Shown here: piece after piece, positions 33,552-42,564 of the stretch
Layout: each line of letters starts with the position of its first letter
Position numbering within the stretch: position 1 is the first letter of the stretch
Source: an uncultured Poribacteria bacterium
GTDB taxonomy: Bacteria > Poribacteria > WGA-4E > WGA-3G
Direction of reading: 5' to 3'
NCBI GenBank assembly: GCA_951812525.1
Contig: OX638316.1
Span: forward strand, 3,342,506 to 3,406,505
Length of the DNA stretch: 64,000 nucleotides
The notes under the pieces: generated by a model
What the model was told of the DNA's origin: nothing
Databases searched by the model: none
Seen by the model: only the letters and a program-made list of their open reading frames with translations
Program-made: the position numbers and the translations under genes

Positions 33552-33659
33552 CACGTAAGTTGGGTTAAACAGGACATAAAATACGGAGTATATCTGCTCC
33601 AGAAAGCCGTAGTTTTTCAGTAGATTTAAAATCTATGAAAATTAAAGTGAAACCCAACA
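33552..33659. repeat. Repeat family D copy
   Basis: ACGTAAGTTGGGTTAAAC at the left and AAAGTGAAACCCAACAC at the right; the interior differs from the other copies. Confidence 0.6.
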
Positions 33660-33707
33660 CATCGTTCTGAATTCTTGTTTCAGGCCAGTCTATAGGGACG
33701 CACACTG

Positions 33708-34679
33708 ATGAAGAGACACATTGTCGGAATAGACATCGGCGGGACGAAACTCGCTACTGTCGTCGCTGATAGCACCGGGCATATCCTCAACAAAGTACGT
33801 AAACCGACACTCGCAGAGAAAGGTCCAGAATATGCGCTCCAATTGCTATTTGATATGGTGCGCGAGACAGTCGAATTGGCGGGCTTGGAACAGACGGCAA
33901 TTTCAGCGATCGGTGTGAGTTGCGGAGGTCCGTTGGACACTAAAACCGGGATCGTCTATTCACCACCGAATTTGCCCGGATGGGATGCCTTACCGCTTAA
34001 AGCACAACTGGAATCCGAGTTCCAAATTCCTGTGACCCTTGAGAACGATGCCAATGCAAGTGCGCTTGCAGAATACAGGTTCGGGGGCGGTCGCGGCTAC
34101 TACGCCGTTCTCTATATGACCATGAGCACAGGCATCGGAGGCGGTATTGTCCTTGATGGGCAGGTCTATCACGGTGCCAACGACAGTGCAGGCGAAGTGG
34201 GACATCAGATACTCTTGCCAGACGGACCGAGTTGTGGGTGTGGTAAACGTGGATGCCTTGAGGCACTCTGCTCAGGTCCCGCTATCGCACGCCGCGCCCA
34301 AGCAGCAGTCCAAAAGCATCTCGCAGATGAAAACGCATCGACAACATTACTCTTAGACCTCGCCGGTGGGCGTATCGAGGATGTGAAATCGGAACACGTA
34401 CTCAAAGCCGCACGTCAGGACGATGTGTTGGCATTACAACTCGTTGAAGAAACAGCGTATTATATGGGCTGGGGTATCGCAAACTTGGTCAACATTTTAA
34501 ATCCTGACATCGTTCTATTGGGAACGATTGCGATTGCCGCTGGAGAGCTTTTGCTCGATCCGATTCGGAAGACCGTTTCAGAGTTGGCAATGACACGCCC
34601 CGCGGAAGCCGTTAAAATCGCTCCCGCACAGTTGGGTGACAAATTGGGTGACCTCGCTGCCGTTGCTTTAGTTGTTTGA
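33708..34679 (+). CDS. ROK-family sugar kinase (glucokinase-like)
   Basis: A 323-residue ROK protein without a DNA-binding domain, so an enzyme rather than a repressor. It has the ATP loop GIDIGGTKLATV, the sugar-binding ENDANASALAEYRFG with the catalytic Asp, GEVGHQ with the zinc histidine, and the zinc cluster CGCGKRGCLEAL. Glucose or N-acetyl-sugar phosphorylation is usual for the family. It follows the FGGY kinase by ~160 bp across a family D repeat. Confidence 0.88.
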   Translation: MKRHIVGIDIGGTKLATVVADSTGHILNKVRKPTLAEKGPEYALQLLFDMVRETVELAGLEQTAISAIGVSCGGPLDTKTGIVYSPPNLPGWDALPLKAQLESEFQIPVTLENDANASALAEYRFGGGRGYYAVLYMTMSTGIGGGIVLDGQVYHGANDSAGEVGHQILLPDGPSCGCGKRGCLEALCSGPAIARRAQAAVQKHLADENASTTLLLDLAGGRIEDVKSEHVLKAARQDDVLALQLVEETAYYMGWGIANLVNILNPDIVLLGTIAIAAGELLLDPIRKTVSELAMTRPAEAVKIAPAQLGDKLGDLAAVALVV

Positions 34680-34700
34680 CAAATCGCTATTTGTAAACGT

Positions 34701-34750
34701 CTATAATCCTGCAAATCCTATAATCCTGTAAATCCTGATTCTGACAATAA
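34701..34750. repeat. Repeat family E copy
   Basis: TATAATCCTGCAAATCC, then TATAATCCTGTAAATCCTG, then ATTCTGACAAT. It matches the copies at 13381 and 46772, with the first half-unit repeated. Confidence 0.65.
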
Positions 34751-34785
34751 GTTGAACGAAATCCAACATTCCAACTCTCAAGTTC

Positions 34786-34893
34786 GGTAGGCGCGGTTTT
34801 GCGACGTACTCGACTCATGGAATGCCACCGACCTGCATTCCTAACCGCGCTGATCTCAATGTCTAAGTAATTGTAAAATCTACGATAAATCAT
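34786..34893. repeat. Repeat family A, long variant
   Basis: Same structure as 12856-12990: GGTAGGCGCGGTTTTGCG, a GTACTCGAC block, GACCTGCATT, AACCGCGC, and then the shared right flank up to TAAAATCTACGATAAA. It ends just before the SIS gene. Confidence 0.7.
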
Positions 34894-34916
34894 GGAAAGG
34901 AAACGAAAAAACCAAA

Positions 34917-35480
34917 ATGGAGAGAATTCAAAATTATATTTCACATCTTCAAGACGTTTTAGCACGACTCACATTAGCAGATGTCCGAAGTTCCATAGAC
35001 ACTATTATGGACGCATATCACGCTGAAAAGCAGATTTTCGTGATTGGCAACGGTGGCAGTGCCTCTACAGCGTCACATCTCGCTTGTGATTTGGGGAAAG
35101 GCACGAGTGTACCCAACAAACCTCGTTTTCGAGTCATCAGCTTAACCGATAATGTCGCAACAATGAGCGCGTGGTCGAATGATGTCTCTTACGAAGATGT
35201 TTTCGTGGAGCAGCTGAAAAACCTTGTCAACACAGGCGATGTCGTTATCGGTATCAGTGCGAGTGGCAATTCGGAAAACGTCGTTCGTGCGATGCAGCAC
35301 GCCAGTGACATCGGATGCAAAACGATCGGATGGAGTGGATTCGGTGGTGGCAGATTGGCAGCAATTTGCGATGTCAATGTTGTTGTGGATAGCGACCGTT
35401 ATGGACCCGTTGAAGATGTCCATCTGATCTTGAACCACGTCCTTCACGCCTGGATCCAAGAAGAATTCGCGTCCAATTAG
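34917..35480 (+). CDS. SIS-domain phosphosugar isomerase (GmhA-like)
   Basis: A 187-residue single SIS domain. The phosphosugar-binding loop is GNGGSASTASHLACDL and the second loop GISASGNSENVV, both as in sedoheptulose-7-phosphate isomerase (GmhA) and DiaA. The length fits GmhA (about 190). It would isomerise a phosphosugar, perhaps for heptose synthesis. No other heptose gene is nearby, so the specific role is open. Confidence 0.83.
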   Translation: MERIQNYISHLQDVLARLTLADVRSSIDTIMDAYHAEKQIFVIGNGGSASTASHLACDLGKGTSVPNKPRFRVISLTDNVATMSAWSNDVSYEDVFVEQLKNLVNTGDVVIGISASGNSENVVRAMQHASDIGCKTIGWSGFGGGRLAAICDVNVVVDSDRYGPVEDVHLILNHVLHAWIQEEFASN

Positions 35481-35507
35481 TTACTAAAGCCGTTCAGTTC
35501 CGTGTAA

Positions 35508-35533
35508 AAGAGGTCTCTAAATCCAGACCTCTT
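35508..35533 (+). terminator. Hairpin after the SIS gene
   Basis: AAGAGGTCT (35508-35516) and AGACCTCTT (35525-35533) form a perfect 9-bp stem with an 8-nt loop. Only a short T tract follows. Confidence 0.45.
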
Positions 35534-35599
35534 CTGGCCGCCAATTGCCAACCACTAATTGCCAAACAACTGACAACTAACAACTAAAACAAATACATC

Positions 35600-35629
35600 T
35601 TGACGCTTGGAACATTCTTAAGATATAAT
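35600..35629 (+). promoter_or_regulatory. Promoter for the nfeD-flotillin operon
   Basis: TTGACG at 35600-35605, an 18-bp spacer and consensus TATAAT at 35624-35629, about 90 bp before the first ATG. Confidence 0.65.
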
Positions 35630-35719
35630 AACTATAAAACTGATGTGCAAAAAACATTTCAGAGACGAAAAAAATCCAATCAGCAATCCCAACGCAGATG
35701 GGAATGAGGAGTGGTTGTT

Positions 35720-37231
35720 ATGAGACGCGAAACAGTTCTTATAGGTTGTGTGCTCCTTGTAATCGGATCCATTTTCATGAGAGCTAACCTATCTGCTCAA
35801 GACAACGCGCTGGTTTACGTAGTTGATATCCGAAACGAAATTGGGAGTGGTCTCGGTACCTATATCAGCGACGGCATTCAGGTAGCCGAAGAAGCCGGTG
35901 CCGATGCCATTATTTTCGATGTAGATACACCGGGTGGTAGAGTAGACTCCGCCGTAAACATCATCCGATCCATTCAGGATACCCAAATTCCGACTATCGC
36001 TTTTGTCAATCGACAGGCTATCTCCGCTGGGGCGATGATCTCTATCGCTTGTAATCAGATTGTGATGACTTCAGGCGGAACAATTGGTGATTCCGCACCT
36101 GTTGATATGCAAGGACAAGAGGTCGGCGAAAAAGCAATCTCCTACATCCAAGGAACTATTCGAGCGACTGCTGAGCGAGAAAATCGGAACCCTGATATTG
36201 CCGAGGCGATGGTAGACAAAGAACTGGTTCTCGTTAAACTCACAGACGGGCAGATCGTCAAACTCCTCCCCGAAGAATATATTTCACGCGAAGAAGCAGG
36301 TGAGGAGATGGAAATCCTCTGTGCTGAAGGAAAACTGCTTACGCTCTCTACAAAACAGGCACTCGAATACAACTTCGCAGATGCCCAAGCCGAAAACCTC
36401 ACGGAACTATTAGCGCAGTACCAAATCGTTGAGGTTGCTGGGGCAAAGAAACCTCTCACAGAGGAAGGCATCTCGAAACAGCAGCGCGAGTACGGTTTAT
36501 CAGAAGTAACCCCACTAAAAACACTGGAGGGTGCGCGTGTCGTTGCAGTTGAAGCAACGTTGGCGGATCAAATTGTTTTCTTTCTCACAAATCCCCTCAT
36601 CAGTTCGCTCCTTCTTTCGCTGGGACTGCTCGGTATCTTTATAGAAATTCGCACACCCGGTTTCGGTATCCCTGGATTCCTCGGTTTACTCTGTGTCGGG
36701 CTCTTCTTCGGTGGACACATGCTAACAAAAATCGGTGCACAATGGGCATTCCTGCTTTTCCTTATTGGTGTTGGATTAATCGTCTTGGAGATTTTTGTCA
36801 TTCCCGGATTTGGTGTCGCTGGGATTCTTGGCATTACACTCATGCTGGGAAGCGTTTTCTTCGTTTTCGACAAGGCTTACGAGTTCGAGACCGCAGTTCT
36901 ATGGCTTTCCATATCCGTGATTTTAAGTGCAAGTTTGGTTGTCCTTGCCGTGTGGTTTCTCCCTGGAACGCAGCTTTTCCAAAGATTTGCTTTGTCAACA
37001 GTGATGGACACTGAAATGGGATACCATTCGTCGAGCCCTGAGAATTTTCAGGACTATCTCGGACAATCCGGGACTGCTCTGACACCTTTGCGTCCCTCCG
37101 GAACAGCGAGGATCGCTAATAAAAGAGTAGATGTTGTCACCGCAGGCGACTTCATTCCACAGAACAGCAACATTAAAGTCATAGAGGTAGAAGGCTCTAA
37201 GGTTTTTGTAGAAGCAATTGAAGATTCTTAA
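35720..37231 (+). CDS. NfeD-family membrane-bound serine protease
   Basis: A 503-residue long NfeD (NfeD1a) protein. After a signal peptide (ending NLSAQ) comes a ClpP/crotonase-like protease domain with the nucleophile Ser in NRQAISAGAMIS and the GTIGDSAP turn. Three to four membrane helices follow (about residues 280-410). The C-terminal OB-fold NfeD domain has SGTALTPLRPSGTARI and RVDVVTAGDFI. GAGGAG sets the ATG at 35720. It heads a run of eight + strand genes in which two flotillins follow. In other bacteria nfeD and flotillin genes are neighbours, with NfeD thought to act with the flotillin scaffold. Confidence 0.9.
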   Translation: MRRETVLIGCVLLVIGSIFMRANLSAQDNALVYVVDIRNEIGSGLGTYISDGIQVAEEAGADAIIFDVDTPGGRVDSAVNIIRSIQDTQIPTIAFVNRQAISAGAMISIACNQIVMTSGGTIGDSAPVDMQGQEVGEKAISYIQGTIRATAERENRNPDIAEAMVDKELVLVKLTDGQIVKLLPEEYISREEAGEEMEILCAEGKLLTLSTKQALEYNFADAQAENLTELLAQYQIVEVAGAKKPLTEEGISKQQREYGLSEVTPLKTLEGARVVAVEATLADQIVFFLTNPLISSLLLSLGLLGIFIEIRTPGFGIPGFLGLLCVGLFFGGHMLTKIGAQWAFLLFLIGVGLIVLEIFVIPGFGVAGILGITLMLGSVFFVFDKAYEFETAVLWLSISVILSASLVVLAVWFLPGTQLFQRFALSTVMDTEMGYHSSSPENFQDYLGQSGTALTPLRPSGTARIANKRVDVVTAGDFIPQNSNIKVIEVEGSKVFVEAIEDS

Positions 37232-37298
37232 TTCTTTTTTTCGTGGTTAGCATATTCCACGTGTATATCGTAGATACACGCAATTCGGAGTAGCAACT

Positions 37299-37781
37299 AT
37301 GTGGTTTCTAATTTTCCTCATCGGTCTTGGGATTCTGTTAGTATTTATTGAATTGCTAATTCTGCCAGGATTTGGGGCTGCGGGTGTGCCGGGTTGTCTG
37401 CTCATGCTGACAGGTATCGGAGTCGCGTGGTGGAAATTCGGATTCCAGAGCGCGCTTACTTATGCTGGAATAACGCTCGTAGCGGTTATTCCATTAGCGA
37501 TCATAGCACTCTCAGTTATACGTTCAACACCTGCTGGTAAAGCCATCATATTGAGTGCCACCCAAAATAAGGATGTTGGTTTTCATGCACCGCCCTCGGA
37601 ATTGGTGAATTTGGTTGGCAAATCTGGTAAAGCACTCACGCCATTACGGCCCGCAGGTGCTGCCATGATCGGTGGACATCGTGTTGACATTGTTACACAA
37701 GGCGAATTCGTTCCCGCAGAAACTGAGATTGAAGTGATTTTCGTCGAAGGCAGTCGTGTCGTCGTTCGTAGTTTACAATAG
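37299..37781 (+). CDS. Short NfeD protein (NfeD1b type)
   Basis: A 160-residue protein lacking the protease domain. It has two membrane blocks (about residues 2-20 and 28-70) and a C-terminal NfeD OB fold with VGKSGKALTPLRPAG and HRVDIVTQGEFVPA, almost the same wording as the upstream long NfeD. GGAG precedes the ATG. The short form usually pairs directly with a flotillin, and one begins 63 bp downstream. Confidence 0.88.
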   Translation: MWFLIFLIGLGILLVFIELLILPGFGAAGVPGCLLMLTGIGVAWWKFGFQSALTYAGITLVAVIPLAIIALSVIRSTPAGKAIILSATQNKDVGFHAPPSELVNLVGKSGKALTPLRPAGAAMIGGHRVDIVTQGEFVPAETEIEVIFVEGSRVVVRSLQ

Positions 37782-37844
37782 AGTAGCTCCATTTGTAGGC
37801 GCGCCGCCAAGTGCACGTGCTACAAAATGGATAGGAGGCAAATG

Positions 37845-38741
37845 ATGGATCTTTTTACAGGGGGGATAGCCCTTGTTGTCCTAATTGTTATTATCGCGTT
37901 CTTTTGGTTCGTCCCTGTCGGGCTCTGGATTGCCGCTGTCGCCGCAGGCGTCCCACTCCGGATTTTAGATCTGATCGGGATGCGTCTGAGACGGGTCAAT
38001 CCGAACATTATCGTCAAGGGTCTAATCAGTGCCCACAAGGCTGGACAGAAAGTTACAACTGCCGAGTTAGAGGCACACTACCTCGCTAGTGGGAATGTCC
38101 TTAATGTTGTGAGTGCTCTCATCGCTGCAGATAAAGCGAGAATTGAACTCTCTTTCCAACGCTCCTCCGCTATCGACTTGGCGGGACGTGATGTGTTTGA
38201 GGCGGTTCAAGTCAGTGTTAACCCACGTGTGATTACCACGCCTCGTATCAGCGCACTCGCTTTAGATGGTGTGGAATTGATTACCACCGTCCGTATCACT
38301 GTCCGCACCAACATCAATCGGCTCGTCGGTGGAGCAGGTGAAGAGACTATTATTGCACGCGTAGGTGAAGGGATTATCAGCGCAATCGGTGCCTCTGAAA
38401 CCTATGAAGATGTTCTGGAAAATCCAGATATTATCTCGAAAACCGTGCTCGACCGCGGACTTGATGCCGGCACCGCTTTTGAAATCCTTTCCATCGATAT
38501 AGCTGATGTCAACGTCGGCAAAAATATCGGAGCGGAACTCCAAGCCGAACAAGCCGAGGCGGACCTTGTTGTCGCACAGGCGAAGGCGGAAGAACGACGC
38601 GCTATGGCGGTCGCACGGAAACAGGAAATGACTGCCAATGTCCAAGAGATGCGTGCTAAAGTTGTTGAAGCAGAGGCACAGGTTCCCCGCTCACTCGCAA
38701 CTGCTTTCCGTGAAGGCAACTTAAACATTTCTGAGCAATAA
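37845..38741 (+). CDS. floA: Flotillin-like protein FloA, copy 1
   Basis: A 298-residue member of the FloA (YqfA/UPF0365) family. An N-terminal membrane hairpin (about residues 5-35) is followed by the SPFH-like domain with [34 protein letters not shown] and ARVGEGI. A coiled-coil then begins near [26 protein letters not shown], rich in Ala/Glu. FloA proteins organise membrane microdomains. AGGAGG 6 nt upstream sets the start at 37845. The C-terminus (SEQ) is shorter than that of its paralogue. Confidence 0.9.
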   Translation: MDLFTGGIALVVLIVIIAFFWFVPVGLWIAAVAAGVPLRILDLIGMRLRRVNPNIIVKGLISAHKAGQKVTTAELEAHYLASGNVLNVVSALIAADKARIELSFQRSSAIDLAGRDVFEAVQVSVNPRVITTPRISALALDGVELITTVRITVRTNINRLVGGAGEETIIARVGEGIISAIGASETYEDVLENPDIISKTVLDRGLDAGTAFEILSIDIADVNVGKNIGAELQAEQAEADLVVAQAKAEERRAMAVARKQEMTANVQEMRAKVVEAEAQVPRSLATAFREGNLNISEQ

Positions 38742-38798
38742 TACAACTACTGTAGGCGCAGTCGGGTGATTGCGCTGTACCAATGGAGAATCGTAAAT

Positions 38799-39830
38799 AT
38801 GGCACCAACAATGATTGCAATTATTGCCGTCGCGCTTATCCTATTCATAATTATGATTAGCTGGCTCGTCCCAGTCGGTTTGTGGATTACTGCGATTGCG
38901 GCAGGTGTAAAAGTAGGCATTTTCGACCTCGTTGCGATGCGTTTGCGGCGTGTACCGCCCGCTGGAATTGTCGAACCACAGATTAACGCAACAAAGGCAG
39001 GTTTAACCCTGTCTCTTGATGATCTGGAAGCGCATTTTCTTGCTGGTGGACGCGTCGGTAGTGTTGTAGCAGCACTGATCGCTGCGGATAAAGCCAACAT
39101 TGATCTCGGTTTCGCACAAGCTGCCGCTATTGATCTCGCCGGGCGGGATGTTTTACAAGCCGTTCAAGTCAGTGTCACACCTGAGATTATTGACATCCCT
39201 GAGAAAGGCAGCCCTAACAGCGGTATTACAGCTGTCGCACGAGATGGTATCCAGTTGATTGTGAAAGCGCGCGTTACTGTGAGAGCCGACATTGACCGAT
39301 TAGTCGGCGGCGCAACCGAAGATACCATCCGCGCCAGAGTCGGTGAAGGTATCATTACAACGATCGGTTCTGCTGCAAGCCACAAGCAGGTGTTAGAAAA
39401 CCCTGTACTTATCTCCGAAACAGTTCTCGCAAAGGGCTTATCCGCCGGCACTGCCTTTGAAATTCTCTCCATTGATATCGCCGATATAAACGTTGGTGAA
39501 AACGTTGGTGCTAAATTACAGACCGACCAAGCACAAGCGGAACTCAAGATTGCACGCGCGAAAGCAGAAGAGCTCCGCGCACGCGCAGAAGCTGAAGAGG
39601 AAGAGAATAAGGCACTCGTTGAAGAGATGACGATTAGACTCATTGAGGCAGAGGCGGAAATCCCGCTTTCCATAGCAGACTCATTTGATTCAGAGAGAAT
39701 GAGTGTTATGGATTATTATACGCTCCGCAATATTCTTGCTGATACTGAGATGCGTCAATCTATTGCCTCACCCGGTGGCACACAAGAGATGGACACAACC
39801 CGAGCCACACATTCCCTTGGACTGTCGTAG
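38799..39830 (+). CDS. floA: Flotillin-like protein FloA, copy 2
   Basis: A 343-residue paralogue of the preceding gene, with the same order: membrane hairpin, SPFH-like domain ([35 protein letters not shown]), and coiled coil ([21 protein letters not shown]). It has an extra C-terminal tail of about 45 residues ([19 protein letters not shown]...) like the standard FloA length of about 330. The two copies have diverged clearly, so the duplication is old. A hetero-oligomeric scaffold is possible (inference). Confidence 0.9.
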   Translation: MAPTMIAIIAVALILFIIMISWLVPVGLWITAIAAGVKVGIFDLVAMRLRRVPPAGIVEPQINATKAGLTLSLDDLEAHFLAGGRVGSVVAALIAADKANIDLGFAQAAAIDLAGRDVLQAVQVSVTPEIIDIPEKGSPNSGITAVARDGIQLIVKARVTVRADIDRLVGGATEDTIRARVGEGIITTIGSAASHKQVLENPVLISETVLAKGLSAGTAFEILSIDIADINVGENVGAKLQTDQAQAELKIARAKAEELRARAEAEEEENKALVEEMTIRLIEAEAEIPLSIADSFDSERMSVMDYYTLRNILADTEMRQSIASPGGTQEMDTTRATHSLGLS

Positions 39831-39865
39831 CCTATATACCTATGGTGACTTGAAGGAGCAACTTG

Positions 39866-40315
39866 ATGGAAAATCTCATCCAAATGCTGATACCCCTGCT
39901 TATCGTGATTTTGACGTTCGTTTTAGGCAGTCGCCGACGCAGAGAACAGGGGAACGCTCAAAGAGAACGGGAGGAGAACGCCATGCCGGAGACCGAAACT
40001 GCACCTCCGCCTTTCATGGAGGATTTCCCGTTTGAGACACGGCTGGAAGACATGATCCTCCAAGAAAATGAGGTCGAGGAGACACCGGTTGTTGAAGAAC
40101 CAGAACCTGTTACTATGCAGGAGCCCGTTGAGCCTTCACCACAGCCACCTCCTGTTCCTGTCGAGTCTCCAGCCGGAATACGGTCTATACCCGGCACAGC
40201 GCTGCTGGAAATATCGCCCGAAACATTTCGTCAAGGGATCATTCTTCAGGAAATCCTTGGTCGTCCCAAGGCACGCCGACCAGGTGCACCTTTCCGATAT
40301 AGGCGGGATTTATAG
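39866..40315 (+). CDS. Small membrane-anchored protein with acidic proline-rich linker
   Basis: A 149-residue protein with one N-terminal helix (about 4-22), an Arg-rich stop (RRRREQ), an acidic Pro/Glu linker of ~80 residues and a basic C-terminal segment (LLEISPETFRQGIILQEILG) that looks folded. AAGGAG 7 nt upstream sets the ATG at 39866. No family is recognised. Its position, right after the flotillins as yqfB stands after floA in Bacillus, suggests a microdomain client or adaptor (inference). Confidence 0.7.
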   Translation: MENLIQMLIPLLIVILTFVLGSRRRREQGNAQREREENAMPETETAPPPFMEDFPFETRLEDMILQENEVEETPVVEEPEPVTMQEPVEPSPQPPPVPVESPAGIRSIPGTALLEISPETFRQGIILQEILGRPKARRPGAPFRYRRDL

Positions 40316-40415
40316 GTGTCTTGGACTGCTTTTTCATGCGAATCCACTAAATCTCTTTTCTGAGGTGTCTCTTCTGTTCACCCCGCCTACACATGCAGAA
40401 AATGTGAGATTTCCG

Positions 40416-42563
40416 ATGATGCGTCTCTTTTATAAAGTTTTCCTGGTCTCCGTAGTTTTTCTGCTGTTCGTCGGATGTTCACGCCGCCAAGAAATTGCAG
40501 AACAACAGTTACCTTCTTACATTGAAATCCCGCCCCATGCACGACATCTCAAAGGATTCACAATTTGTTTGGATCCTGGACACGGTGGACAAGCCCATGT
40601 CGCAGATTACAAGCGGGGTCCAACAGGACTCCGCGAGGCTGAAGTTAATCTACAGGTAGCCCTCTACCTACGCGAATTGTTACAGAAAGTCGGCGTTACC
40701 GTCATCATGACGCGGATTGACGATTCTTATGTCAGTCTCTCAATGCGAAGTCAGATTGCCAACGAAGGCGGTGCTGACTTTTTCATTTCGCTTCACCACA
40801 ACGGGATTGATAACCCCAAGGTTAATTATACCTCTACTTGGTATCACGGCGATGCAGATACCTCACGCCACAGTCTCGACCTCGCTCGATATATTCAGCT
40901 GGGCGTTTCAGATGCCCTACGTTTACCCTCCTCTCCAGCATCGGGACTCTATTCGGATAAATTGGTGACCGCTGCAGGTTTCGGTGTCTTACGGATGACT
41001 GAGTGTCCGGCAGTTTTATGTGAGGCATCTTTTCTCTCGAACCCCGAAGAAGAGGCGCGCTTACGAGATGACAATTATCTCAAAAAAGAAGCTTACGGCT
41101 ATTTCCTCGGTATTGCCCGTTATGTTGAAGGAGGGTTTCCGAGAGGCGTTTTGGTAAACCCACAGCATCAATCTGTCGTTCAAACAAAAACACCGATGCT
41201 TCAGATTCGCGTTAGGGATGGTCTTCACGAGCGAGGCGCGTGGATGCTAAAACGGCAGCAGGTCTTTACTGACTCTATCCGAGTCAAGGTTGATAATGTG
41301 AGTGTTCCGCATCACTACGATCGCGATGCAGATATGATTACTGTTGCTATTGAGAAACCGCTGTCAAACGGCGTGCATTTTGTCCGAACGGAGGTGGTTA
41401 ACTATTACGGGAATCACAGTCTACCTGTACCACAGCAGTTTAAGGTGGCACCACCGGCATCTCAGATGCAACTCAGGGCATGGACGGATACGCTTCCTGC
41501 TGATGGGAAAAGTTACGTCAGTATCACGGCGATCGCACAAGACGCTGATGGCATGCCAATGGCTGATGGTGAACCGATTGAGGCGCAAACGTCAAATGGT
41601 CTACTCGCAGAGACCCGTCAACTCTCAAAATACGGCATAGCACAATTTTATCTATATGCTCCTGATACTCCCGGTACAGCGACAGTAAAGGTTTCCTACG
41701 GACAGACGCATCAGTCTTTAACAATTCACTTTCAGGACACTGATCGCGCGATTGTACAAGGGCAAATTTCTAACGCAAGTGCCGGTGAACCACTTCAAGC
41801 TGTGCAATTGCAAACCGATTCGGGATTAACCGCCACTACGGATGCCGAAGGACATTTTTTTATCACGACCCCTTCGACACTCAAAAATGTTAATGGAACA
41901 GAAACGACACTTCACATTTCTAAGGAGGGGTACTATCCAAGTGAACACCGGATTCGTATTGAACCGAATCAAGCAACCGTTGTCCGTGCTAAACTGTACC
42001 CTATCGCAGACGGTGCGTTTGCTTCAACCCTCATCGTTCTTGATTCACGAAGTGATGCGCCTGCCACGAAGCGGCTCATCGAAACCTTGAAGCAGATGTT
42101 AGAACTCTCTGGAGCAGAGGTCTATAATATTCATACCCCTGAAACCGAAGTGTCTCTGGAAAAACGGATAGAAAGGGTGAATGCTATTAAGGGAAGAGGA
42201 TACTATTTACAGATTAATCATGGAGAGTGGCATCCGGGTCAACCCGCTTTGGTTGCCGCACACTACCGAGGCAATCAAGGAACAGAAACTTTTCTGAAGC
42301 GAATACTTGAACAGTTTAACGAAACGCCTTTTGAGTCTCCTATTGTTACAGTCCAAGATAGAACAACGCCTGAAATCCAGCAGACAAACAAAATGGCGAT
42401 GACGCTAGAAATTAAGTCTTTAAATCATCCAGATACCTCTACGCTGCAGGAAGCACATGCTATATTCCTCGGTGCGTGGACGTTTCTGAAAGCAGATACC
42501 GAAATTGATGCGGAAAAACTGCAGCGTTTTATGGCATACATAGAGCAGATAGAGCGAAAATAA
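40416..42563 (+). CDS. N-acetylmuramoyl-L-alanine amidase lipoprotein, multidomain
   Basis: A 715-residue lipoprotein (lipobox LLFVGC near residue 17-20). Residues ~45-240 are an Amidase_3 domain that cuts the amide between N-acetylmuramic acid and the stem peptide: zinc ligands His in DPGHGG, Glu in LREAEVNL and His in SLHHNG, and catalytic Glu in LCEASFLSN. An Ig-like segment (PADGKSYVSITAIAQDADG) and a carboxypeptidase-regulatory-like domain (TDAEGHFFIT) follow. The last ~190 residues (STLIVLDSRSDAP...YYLQINHGEW) look like a second, degenerate amidase-like module. The frame is open far upstream, but 40416/40419 ATG is the only start that gives a signal peptide; it has no clear ribosome-binding site. 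Confidence 0.85.
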   Translation: MMRLFYKVFLVSVVFLLFVGCSRRQEIAEQQLPSYIEIPPHARHLKGFTICLDPGHGGQAHVADYKRGPTGLREAEVNLQVALYLRELLQKVGVTVIMTRIDDSYVSLSMRSQIANEGGADFFISLHHNGIDNPKVNYTSTWYHGDADTSRHSLDLARYIQLGVSDALRLPSSPASGLYSDKLVTAAGFGVLRMTECPAVLCEASFLSNPEEEARLRDDNYLKKEAYGYFLGIARYVEGGFPRGVLVNPQHQSVVQTKTPMLQIRVRDGLHERGAWMLKRQQVFTDSIRVKVDNVSVPHHYDRDADMITVAIEKPLSNGVHFVRTEVVNYYGNHSLPVPQQFKVAPPASQMQLRAWTDTLPADGKSYVSITAIAQDADGMPMADGEPIEAQTSNGLLAETRQLSKYGIAQFYLYAPDTPGTATVKVSYGQTHQSLTIHFQDTDRAIVQGQISNASAGEPLQAVQLQTDSGLTATTDAEGHFFITTPSTLKNVNGTETTLHISKEGYYPSEHRIRIEPNQATVVRAKLYPIADGAFASTLIVLDSRSDAPATKRLIETLKQMLELSGAEVYNIHTPETEVSLEKRIERVNAIKGRGYYLQINHGEWHPGQPALVAAHYRGNQGTETFLKRILEQFNETPFESPIVTVQDRTTPEIQQTNKMAMTLEIKSLNHPDTSTLQEAHAIFLGAWTFLKADTEIDAEKLQRFMAYIEQIERK

Positions 42564-42564
42564 T

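Noticed and set aside
40068-40415. Longer N-terminus of the amidase
   Set aside because: It overlaps the preceding gene in another frame and has no signal peptide; the lipoprotein signal begins at 40416/40419.
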